DNA from: Ignelater luminosus
Lineage: Eukaryota; Arthropoda; Insecta; Coleoptera; Elateridae
Assembly: GCA_011009095.1 (NCBI GenBank)
Contig: VTPC01000020.1
Location: 12,315 to 76,314 of the forward strand
DNA length: 64,000 bases
Direction of reading: 5' to 3'
Positions 12,576-21,977 of the stretch are shown here, piece after piece (the first letter of the stretch is position 1; each line of letters begins with the position of its first letter). The notes under the pieces were generated by a model. That model had not been told where the DNA came from. It saw nothing but the letters and a program-made list of their open reading frames with translations, and did no database searches. A program made the position numbers and the translations under genes.

Positions 12576-12636
12576 TTTTCCACTACCAACAGACAACTAA
12601 CAAAATGATAATTATGTCTTTTATTTAACTTGCCCT

Positions 12637-12652
12637 ACTACGTTGGGACGCC
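12637..12652 (-). promoter_or_regulatory. tRNA primer-binding-site-like sequence
   Basis: The minus strand reads TGGCGTCCCAACGTAG, starting 11 bases after the end of the 5' LTR. The TGG start, next to an LTR, is the form expected of a primer-binding site complementary to a tRNA 3' CCA end. The priming tRNA was not identified. Confidence 0.5.
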
Positions 12653-12662
12653 AAATGTTTTA

Positions 12663-12879
12663 TGTTATGATATGGAGAGCTCTTTTTTTTCAGGGTCCTT
12701 ATTTTTCTTCGTTTGGTTCTTAATTTTTTTATTAAAACGCTATTTTTTTGACAATATTAATTTATTTATTTTTACTGTCATTACATTTTTCAAAACAACA
12801 AAAAACCAAAATTTTTTTTTATTTTATACTCTCTTTTTTTATCATTTTCAAATATCACTACATTTTTAATATCATCACA
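12663..12879 (-). repeat. 5' LTR
   Basis: Partner of 10323-10537. A local duplication of the ACATTTTTAATATCAT motif follows its outer end at 12880-12902. Confidence 0.75.
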
Positions 12880-15313
12880 TTTACATTTTTAATATCATTA
12901 CACTACGTAATTTTAAGAATTGAGGATGGGTTCATATAGATTTATTTTTCAATCAATCATCATAACCATTCTGCTTCCCTAAATGGGAATGATGACTCTA
13001 GTAGATTCTTGTCTTTTCAACTGTGGAATAGAAAAGATTCTTCGTTTGTAATTTACATAATTATCCTGTAGATAATATTAAAATGAAACCGTAGCAATAT
13101 AAAAAAATCATAATAATGTAACGAAAGTTTAGTAAAAGATATCTATGTCCATTCATGTAAACATTAATTAACAATTATTAATATATGCTAATGTGTGGTT
13201 TACGATAACAATAATGTAAAATCGATTACTTTGGCTATAAAAATCAATTTTTATACTCAAATAATAACTAATTATTATTTTGTATAGACTGACCTAGCTT
13301 TTTCTCATCGAATTAGCTTTTTCTAATCAAGCCTTTCTTTTAAAATTAAATACTTATATCCACTAACTCATTGTTAGTAATTGTAAGTATTACAAGTATT
13401 ACCTATTATTATGAGAAAAGAAAAAACTTTTAAATTCCTATCTAAAAACAGTACAAAGTTAATTATTTGCAAATAACAGTTATTTATAATCAAATACGCC
13501 TCAATAGTCTTTTTATTATAGCTACACATAAACATCCGTTATTTTTATAGCGTGTGATTTAAAAGTTTACCGAAAAAGAACCAAAATATTAAATTTATAT
13601 TAAAATTGTACAGTGAATGCGTGTGCGTAATTCAATAAAATCTTGATATTCCTAAATCGGGTTTGACGTGGTAATTAGCAATTACTTTGTAGTTACCTGT
13701 TTGCTTTTATTGGTTTCACAAAATTAACACCCTGTTATGAATGGGCAATTTAAATCAAATTCTCACGTGGTCCTAACAGTCGATTTCTTAATTACCGAAA
13801 ACAAATTTAGTTTGTGCTCGACGCAATAACATAAAATTCACGAGCTTTGAGCCTTTTGCAATAGCGTTATTTTACCAGGCACCTGTACAACAAGAATATT
13901 AATTAATTTCATCAATAAACTCTACAGCAAGCATGAAAAACAATGAGGAGCAAATGAAATGTTAGGTGATTTTAATTAAAATCAAAATATAAACTTTCAG
14001 TCGACATCTAGTATATTCATTATCGTTAAATTCTCTCATCGTATTAATAAGAAATTAGTTTATAACTTTAATTTCAGAGCAAACGATAATATTTGTATCA
14101 CATCATTTAGAGTAAAACTGAATTTCAAATGTATAGGTAAATTTAAATTGCTAATATTAATAGAAGCTCACTAGCGCGGCATTCCTTCCAATTAATTAAG
14201 TTAGCTGAGTTAATAATTGTCTTGAACGAATAAATCCACAGTATCAATTAATAGTGGAATGTGTTAAACTTGAATTAGAAATTAATTCCATTAAATGAAA
14301 TCAGCAAATGCAGGTTAATTCACAAATGTTTCTAAAGAAATACTAGTTTTGACCTTAAATTACTCTCAATAATTTTCATGTTGGTTTTATTTCCGAGGAA
14401 GTTTTTTTGCAGGAAATTAGTTAAATATTTTCATCAAATTGCGACGAACAACGAATTTATTCAGAACTTTATAGATAGTAAAATAAAAACATCGTTAAAT
14501 ATTTGTCAGAAAGTTTTCGAGTTACTCCATAATTAATATTATAAAACCGCATGGGCTTAGTTAATAAGTTTTAAGCTGAGGTGCATAACGCAAATTTTAG
14601 TCATAAAAGTTTTCCTTACAACTTTATTTGAATAATTCAGATCAGAAGTTCTTTTTATAACCTAACCAACAGTAAGAAGGTAAATTATTTATGTATGAAC
14701 CACATTCAAATAAATTCTTACAGAAAATAACATTGACACATACAATGGTACTCATTATTTCAAGTATTACCTTGTGTTTGTTAAAATCTGAAAATCAGTT
14801 CTAATCCTTGCCTTAAAAAATTGTATAAACCCACGCATGCCGGAAATTGCGTTTTCTTGCTTTAAGGAAAGCATATTTTTGTTTACGTTATGGAAAATTA
14901 CAACTCGTTATAATGATGAGTATTCTTTGTTTTGTTTATTCGCCTGTCACAATGATTAACATCCAGGTTCTAGCTTTTTTATGCTAATACATACAACAGC
15001 TGGTGTTTAGATGAAATGGTCTGCAAGTACAATAGTCATAACATAGTCCACGTGTAGAGTGTTATTTAGGTCAATAACACAGGTCTGCAAAAAAAATTTT
15101 TCCAGCTGCATGGTATATTTTTGCTGAATTATATGTTTTCAAGTTCGTAGATTCTAAAAATGACTTCCGTCCCATCCTATCACGTATAGGTTTTTTGCAA
15201 ATTAAAAACAAATTTTTGATAAAAACACTTATTGATTAGAATGAACTAAATATATTATATTTTCTTACAATTAATCAAAAAATTGTTTCTGATATTTATA
15301 CACAATTTTAAAT
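12880..15313. other. non-coding, TAATTA-rich stretch
   Basis: No gene recognised. Between about 13890 and 14540 TAATTA and TTAATTAA motifs are frequent. The left part is plain AT-rich sequence. The end near 15060-15310 may be 3' flank of the cysteine-rich pseudogene. Confidence 0.35.
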
Positions 15314-15541
15314 CTACTCTTTTTGCTTATGAAACCTTTCCTTTTTCTCTTTGATGCTTCTCCGAACTCGTTTGAGATTTCCTTCTCTAGTTTCTCGACT
15401 GAGCATCCAACAGTAGTCAGCTAACATATTGACATCCCACTTTTCTTGGTAACGTCTCTCGATATCACGGACATTCTGCTGAAATCTTTGCCCCAGTTCT
15501 TCACTGTAGGCTCCCACGTTTTCGGGAAAACAGTCAATATA
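15314..15541 (-). pseudogene. C-terminal part of a split cysteine-rich family gene
   Basis: The minus strand reads IDCFPENVGAYSEELG from the mariner border, then RFQQNVRDIERRYQ and MLADYCWMLSRE, then a basic tail to a stop at 15314. I recognise this as the C-terminus of a multi-copy arthropod and cnidarian family of unknown function, which ends in a YSEExGxRF...MLADYCW pattern. It continues the pseudogene at 16838-18230. The mariner at 15542-16835 separates the two parts, and across the TA the joined sequence runs FLTH-L-IDCFPEN as the family does, give or take a frame slip. Confidence 0.7.
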
Positions 15542-16835
15542 ACACATGGGCTGAAACGTCCCAGGCCTAACAAAGAAAACACGTTTTTTTTGTTCAAAAT
15601 TAGCTTTATTCATCAACGTAATTTCCATCAAGAACAACGCAATCATTCCAGCGCCGCTCTAACATTTCAATACCACTTTTGTAGAACGATTTATCTTTTG
15701 CCTCAAAATAGGACTCAGTTTCAGCGATAACCTCTTCATTCGAGCGAAATTTCTTACCGGCAAGCATTTTTTTTTTAGGTCTGCGGACAGCCAGTAGTCG
15801 CTGGGAGCCAAATCTGGCGAATACGGTGGATGTGGGAGCAATTCCAAGTTCAATTCATGTAGTTTTGCCATTGTTTTGATTGACTTGTGACACGGTGCGT
15901 TGTCTTGATGAAACAAAATTTTTTTCTTTGCCATATGCGGTCGTTTCTTTGCAATTTCGGCTTTCAAACGCTCCAATAACGCTATATAATATTCACTGTT
16001 GATGGTATTTCCCTTCTCAAGATAGTCGATGAATATTACACCACGCACATCCCAAAATACCGAGGCCATAACCTTTCCAGCCGATTGTTGTGCTTTCGGT
16101 CGCTTTGGACGAGGTTCACCAGTTGCTGTCCACTCAGATGACGATCGTTTTGATTCCGGAGTGAAGTGATCGATCCATGTTTCATCCATTGTCACACATC
16201 GACGCAAAAATTCCGGTTTGTTACGTTTAAACATGGCCAAACACTGCTCAGAAACATCAACACGTGCTTGTTTTTGGTGAACAGTGAGCAAACGCGGCAC
16301 CCACTTTGAGCAGAGCTTTCTTATAGTCAAATGCTCATGCAATATAAAGCCAACACGTTCTTTTGATATCTTTACAATGTCATCTAACTCACGCAACTTC
16401 ACTTTTCGATCATTCAAAACGATTTTGTGGATTTGTCTGATGTTTTCTGGTGTTACCGCCTCATTTGGACGTCCACTGCGTTCTGCATCATCGGTGTCTC
16501 TACGACCACGTTTGAAGTCAGCAAACCAACGTTTTATTGTTGTTTCTGATGGAGCGGAGTCCCCATAACACTTTTCAAGCCATTGCTTCGCTTGAACGGT
16601 ATTTTTTCCCATCAAGAAGCAGTGTAAAATTAAAACACGAAATTGTTTTTGATCCATTGTTTTGAAAATAACAAAAGTAGCGTCACTCTTAGCACAATAA
16701 CTCACAAAATAATGAATAGAATATCATGAAATTTTAACAGCTGTCTTTTGAAGGTTAGTACTAACTGCAAAAGCGGTGAATGCAATAGAACTAGCGCCAT
16801 CTATTTGTTAGGGCTGGGACTTTTCAGCCATGTGT
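15542..16835 (-). mobile_element. mariner transposon, irritans-like
   Basis: A 1294-bp element between two TA dinucleotides (15540-15541 and 16836-16837). Its inverted repeats are about 32 bp. Both start ACACATGG, share CTGAAA, GTCCCAG and CCTAACAAA, and differ by two substitutions and one gap. The length, TA target and single transposase gene are typical of mariner. It sits inside an older pseudogene, so it is the younger of the two. Confidence 0.9.
15606..16657 (-). pseudogene. mariner transposase (D34D), frameshifted
   Basis: I chose the Met at 16657 because MDQKQFRVLILHCFLMGKN aligns with the N-terminus of irritans-subfamily transposases such as Himar1; the open frame runs further upstream. 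The DNA-binding region comes first, then WVPRLL. The catalytic motifs are MDETW, HQDNAPCH and SPDLAPSDY, with 34 residues between the last two aspartates, which is the mariner signature. After ADLKK the frame slips in a run of ten A's. In the shifted frame the normal C-terminus continues (KFRSNEEVIAETESYFEAKD, then WNDC and GNYVDE) to a stop at 15606-15608. Apart from this one break the gene looks complete. Confidence 0.9.
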
Positions 16836-16837
16836 TA

Positions 16838-18230
16838 GGTGTGTAAGAAATGAACTTTTGAGCTCAGCTTGCATCCTTGGTTTTCTAGTTAGGGTTCTTA
16901 GTATTCCCCAAAAACTTATGCACTACATCCCTGAAAGTCTCATGCTTCTTTTTCCTTTTCTCCCATTGTTTCCAAAAGAGGGGACCAGATAAAAGTTTCC
17001 TTATGTCGGGACCAGTGAAAACTCCCTATTTTAACTTGGCTTCAGACAGTTTTGGGAGCTTGGAACACAGATATCTGAAACAATTCCCATTTGACAAACT
17101 GTTTTATGATCCCAATTTAATATGAAGAGGTGGTAACAACACTTTCTCTGGAGGAACCAAGGTCGTATCGACGACGTTTTTCTCGCCGGGGGGTTAAACT
17201 GTCTCGTGGTGGCCAGTCAGTTCTTGTCCAGTGCAGCTGTCTCGCTCTACTATCCCATACACAAAGGAAGCAAGAATATTTTGTATAACCTCCCTGCTGA
17301 CCCAACAACATGGTTAGTATTTTGAAATCACCACAAACTATCCACTGGTGCTCTTGATATTTGATTTTCTCAAGAATCGTAGCCAAGTCATTATAGTTTT
17401 CTCCCATATGTAGCGAGTGTCCCATAGGAAGAGATGCAAATACACTTTCATTGTGCAGCAAGACTACTTTGAGGCTAGTTTTAGACGAATCAATGAATAT
17501 GCGCCATTCTGATAAATCATATTCTATCTCAAAGCACTTCATGAGTCCATGAACATCATTACAATAAACCAGATCTCCCTCTTTGGAGAGAATCTGAGTA
17601 AATTCTCTCTCTCGATGCCTGTACCACGAAAATGAGGTCCCAGATGACAGCAGGTTTTTTAGCCTTGATCCTAGCAATTCGGCTGCATCTTTTGAAAGAC
17701 CTAGTTCTCCTACTAGGTCGTTGAGCTCACTCTGAGAAAAAAGTTGAGGTCCCTTGTCAACAGACAAATCTGAGGTAGATTCGTCCTGGGAATCTAAAGT
17801 GTCTGAGTCCTCTGACTCACTCAGGATGTCATTTAAATTAGAAGGTGGCCGTGGAACTGGTATTTCTGAACCAGACGAATGAAGGTTAGGGTAAAATATT
17901 TTTTTTTAATTTTTTGTATTAAATCCTTTAACATCTATCGAACAGAAGTAGCAGACGGTTGTGTGATTTTTCTCTTCACGCCATATCATAGGAATGCCAA
18001 AACGAAATGAGTTTTTCTTACCCTTAAACCACAAACAAAGATCTTGTTAGCATCTTCTGCACACCTTATGCAGAGCCTATGCTTTGTCTTGATCTCCAAA
18101 TTTCAATTTGAAATACGCAAAATAAACTTTCTTCACAAACTCACTTATGTTTCTTTGTTGACTTTTCACTGTTTTCACCACAAACATAACAGAAGCTGTC
18201 GGGAGAAATTACACAACCTCTGCGAGCCAT
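16838..18230 (-). pseudogene. N-terminal part of a split cysteine-rich family gene
   Basis: Starts at a Met at 18230 (MARRGC, then FCYVCGENS). Across frames it continues with FVKKVYFAYFKLKFGDQDKA, CRRC, LWFKGKKNSFRFGIPMIWRE and HTTVCYFC. An acidic Ser-rich linker (LSESEDSDTLDSQD) follows. The longest intact frame (17767-17117) contains FSWYRHREREF, LVYCNDVHGL, WRIFIDSSKTSLK, LGQQGGYTKYSCFLC and WPPRDSLTP. After a frameshift near 17190 come VLLPPLHIKLG, LCSKLPKLSEAKLK and FTGPDIRKLL. The cysteine pairs suggest zinc binding. This matches, motif by motif, a family I know only as uncharacterised multi-copy arthropod proteins. At least four frame breaks plus the mariner show it is dead. Whether the family is a host gene family or mobile is unclear. 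Confidence 0.7.
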
Positions 18231-20340
18231 ATTCCAGAAATAAAAATACAAGCACAGTAGCGTTCCAATGCTGGATATAAATTGAGTGTGGCATTAGATG
18301 GTCAGCGAGATACTGAACTTATTTAGCTTGTTGAAACATGATCTAATCCAACAGCAGGTTGTTTCTATTTATTCCTAGTATCCCAGATAACATGTCGAAA
18401 CATGCTCAACCTCACCAATAATATTACTCACTATCAACTTTTAACCTGTTTCTACACAATCATGCGACCTTCCTCCTAACGCTAAAACAACTTTACTCAC
18501 CTCCCCCTATCACTCTATTCTCTTCAACCATTAACATTTTTTTTTATTTATTGCGAAGTCCAGCTATAATTGATAGAATTAATGTGAGAAGTCTTCGTTT
18601 TAAGGCCATTTTTTAAATAAAAAAAAGAATACTAAATTTTAAATTAACTACAAACAAATACGTCAGTATAACAAAAAAAATTGACGAGATAGAATTTTTT
18701 GGTGTTTTTTTCGTTTTTTGAAATCTATAAGAAAATGTATAAAAATCCTATGCAGTTTCTTACTTACAGATTTGTGTAACATATTCGAATTGTTATATTT
18801 CAATGTTTCATGAGGATGCAGAAAAAAACACTTTTAACATTAAATTGCCAAAAACCAAGAAATCAACTGCAAACAAAACAAATGATCCTGCAACAGTTAC
18901 CGTCAATAAATTACATAGCTGTTATATTTTTTCCTCTATTAAGAAGTAGACCTTTAGCAAGAAGTAGATAATGACAAGCCTTGGATGTGCTGATAAATCT
19001 CATGACATTGACCTTTTTGATGTGCTTACAAATTTAAAGTTTTCTAGCAAGAGAAATACCTTTTTTTTTTGCTTTCAACAACATTTCAAATTTAATCTTC
19101 TTTTCTTTGGCTTTTTCATTGTAAAACCTATTTACACTCAGATCTGATTAGAATATCTTTACTTATGGGTATGACACTTTAATGTCAAAAATTTAGAATA
19201 CCTAAAAGAATAATTACCGTCGCTAGAAAGTCATCAGGAGTATTTGGTGATTGTCTCACATAAATTTGCATTTGCAGTTTCGAAATCATAAAGGGCTACG
19301 GAAGTTGTTACTTAAAGCTTTACAATCATTCAAGGAACATCCTTTATTAACGGGATATTTTGCATCTTCCTTGAAATTTCTGATTAAAATTAAAAATTCA
19401 GTTTTTTAATTGCACTATAGCCATATTATTCAGCAGCAAGTAGCAGTAGTGTTGAACAACGCGGTCCTGGAGACACTACGGGTCAATTGTATAGAATGCT
19501 GTTAGTTGCCATCAATCAATCAATTAAATCAAAATTATTTTTTGGAACCAAAAATGGTAGAGGCTGTTTAAAAATCTTGTTCTCTTTAGCCACTCGAATG
19601 AAATTTGTGCTGGAGCAAAGAAGCACAAGTTCACGCACACTGACCCAACTCTTGCTGAATACAGACAAGGATAGAGAAGCTCGCGCCTTGAGACTTCCGA
19701 CCCGGTATTACCAGCTAGCTTGGGGTTGGAGCGGTTGGTGGTGGTTGTTGGTGGCAAAATCCAGGTGGACGATGGACGGCTAGTCGAAGGCTTCAGTCGT
19801 AGTGTTAGGCTGCTCCGATAAGAGCACGACCCTTATAGCGTGAGATGTCATGCTTAGCGATGTGTGTTTTAAGTAAATAAAGCACAAAGGGTTTATGTAC
19901 AAGATCTGGGCCGAGGCATGGCTGCAGTGAAAACCGGAGCAATATTGGAGCGTTGAAGTCTTGTCGTCTCAAAGGTTGGAAGGCAAGAAGAAATGTTGTC
20001 CCCTCGGAAGTTGGAATACAAGACAGAGTTTTCCACTCCTCTTGTTGTATTTAAGTGAGGGTCTTGTCCTTGTGCTTTGGTAACAGCGGAGCAGCGTCAG
20101 GAGCGGCGATAGAAAATCAATTTAGGATACATCGATGTCGTCCTTAAGTTATGTGAAATGTAAAATTCGCTCGACACGCAAAAATGTTGTTATGGAAACC
20201 TGAATAATGTTGCGTGGCCTGGACCGTGTTGTTAAAAAAGGGTCGTTTTTTTCAGAATGGAACGTAAAACGCCGCTGTGGCAGTAATTTCACAAGTTGGA
20301 AATAGTACTGGTTTTACTCTGTCGACGAGGATGTTGGCTG
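18231..20340. other. non-coding stretch
   Basis: No gene recognised. AAATAAAG near 19876-19883 could serve as a polyadenylation signal. Between 19440 and 20330 base composition is more balanced than elsewhere and resembles retroelement leader or LTR sequence, but I found no LTR pair or coding motif. Confidence 0.35.
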
Positions 20341-20590
20341 GCTCCGGTAACTATAGATACCTTCTAGCCAGAGCATTGTTCTCCTTCTAGGTTGCTGTAA
20401 TGTATTTCAAACAATCTTGGGATTCCATACCCAAGATGGGCATCCGGAAGATACCCTAGTAACTCTAGTCCGGTGACTGTAAAACCTTCCACCCAGAGCA
20501 CTGTCCTCTCTTCTAGGTTGCTGTGGTGTTTTCCAAACAATCTCGGAATTCCATACCTAAGATGGGCATGCGAAAGATCCCACAGTAGCT
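20341..20590. repeat. tandem duplication, two ~125-bp units
   Basis: Unit 1 (about 20341-20463) and unit 2 (about 20464-20590) share, in order, CCGGTAACT/CCGGTGACT, CCAGAGCA, TCTAGGTTGCTGT, CCAAACAATCT-like and CATACC-AAGATGGGCAT blocks, with scattered differences. The differences show an old duplication rather than an assembly duplication. Confidence 0.7.
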
Positions 20591-21232
20591 TTAGTCAGGA
20601 TGGTATACTGAATTAAGGTGAAGCGGCAGTCAACATCTTCATCCGTCTGTATAATACATCATTTTGATTTTATGTAGTTGCCAATGTAAGAAGCATCGAA
20701 AGTGATAATTTCCGTATTCAAGCTGAATTTGATAGATGGAAGATTTTCTATAATGCGAAAATTCGAAGGGGTTGGATTAACTTATAAAGTATTGAGTTAA
20801 CAAGGCTTTGTACAACCAGTGCTAAAAGTCTATTTGACATCACGTAGTTGGGATATTACTGGAAGTATGATATTCTGTGTCAAGTTGATGTGATTAGATA
20901 CGAATCGATAGTCTTGATGACGTTATCTGCAAGCTACAAATACAAATTATTGTAATAACCACTCGTATAAAGGGTTTAGTAACTATTACAATTTGGACTC
21001 TTTATTTACTTCACCCAACATGGAACTAGACGATATTGCAATTCCTTCATTATTTCCAAAACACACAACTTCGCATAGGCCTCGTCCAAGAAGAATCTTC
21101 AAAGTAAGTTCATCAAGCTTTTGCTGGACATTTATAATCTTTTAGACACTGAAGATAAAACTCATTTTCACGTTCCGACTAGAGAACTTAGTTTCGTCAA
21201 CCTGGCCTTTTGTTTGGCTTCACTTGCTACAT
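20591..21232. other. unassigned stretch with short coding-like segments
   Basis: On the plus strand an ATG at about 21020 opens MELDDIAIPSLFPKH and runs to a donor-like AAAGTAAGTTC near 21100. Another short frame shortly downstream reads LLDIYNLLDTEDK and SFVNLAFCLASLATSFEYN. I cannot link either to a known family. Confidence 0.25.
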
Positions 21233-21687
21233 CATTTGAGTACAATGAAGTCTGGTTAATTGGAAGCCGCCAATTGAAGGTCGTTGACTGAGCGCAAAAC
21301 AATTATTATTCAAAGTCCTTTTATAAGTTTTGAAATATGTGAATGATCTGTCGGCTTGAGCTGTTGGTACGATGCTGATTTGCAAGAGTTCTTTTGTACA
21401 TTAATGGTTTCCCGTATTTTCCGTCGCAATTTAATTGATCTACGAGTATGTAGGTATCTTAGGCTAGACTAAATTAATCATTTGAGTAAAATGAAGTTTG
21501 GTTTATTGGACGCAGTTGATTGGGCGCAAAACAATTATCACTCAAAGTTTTTTAAAGGTTTCTAAATACTTGAATGATCTGTTGGCTTCGGCTGTTGGTA
21601 CGATACTGATTCGTAAGAGTTCTTTTGTGTATTGATGGTTTCCCGTATTACAATTTGTATGTAAGTATCTTAGGCTAGACTAAATTA
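21233..21687. repeat. tandem duplication, two 210-245-bp units
   Basis: Unit 1 (21233-21477) and unit 2 (21478-21687) both start ATTTGAGTA-AATGAAGT. Both contain GCGCAAAACAATTAT, GAATGATCTGT and CTGTTGGTACGAT, and both end TATCTTAGGCTAGACTAAATTA. Unit 2 lacks about 35 bp. The unit has no coding content I recognise. Confidence 0.75.
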
Positions 21688-21977
21688 GGTAAGGTTAAGT
21701 TAGATTAGATAACATTAAATTGGGTTAGGATAGGTTCAGAGCAAACCTAAGAAATGTCGTAGCCAAAATAGAAGGAGCAATTGAAAAGAATAAACTACAG
21801 CTAGCAACAAAGAAAACCAAAGTCAGTAGTAATACAATAAGAAAGGCAAAAAAGGATGAAAGATCTTACAGTTACTAGAAGTAATCAAAAAAAGAAAAAC
21901 TGAGAAGGTATTACGGCCCTGTATTCGTTTTATTAAACTGGCCACTAATTACGTTTTTGTTACTTTTCAATTCAAAA

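Larger units (their letters stand above)
10323..12879 (-). mobile_element. LTR retroelement with coding region mostly deleted
   Basis: Two direct repeats of about 216 bp bound this 2.56-kb unit. On the minus strand each starts TGTGATGATATT and ends TATCATAACA, the TG..CA form of LTRs. Just inside the repeat at the high-coordinate end is a primer-binding-site-like TGGCGTCCCAACGTAG, so the element reads on the minus strand with its 5' LTR at 12663-12879. The interior holds only a gag-like coiled-coil remnant. I see no protease, reverse transcriptase or integrase, which makes it a deleted or non-autonomous copy. The flanks (CCTAC and TTTAC) do not form a clean target duplication. Confidence 0.7.

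Noticed and set aside
15446-16568. Plus-strand frames over the mariner
   Set aside because: Antisense shadows of the transposase.
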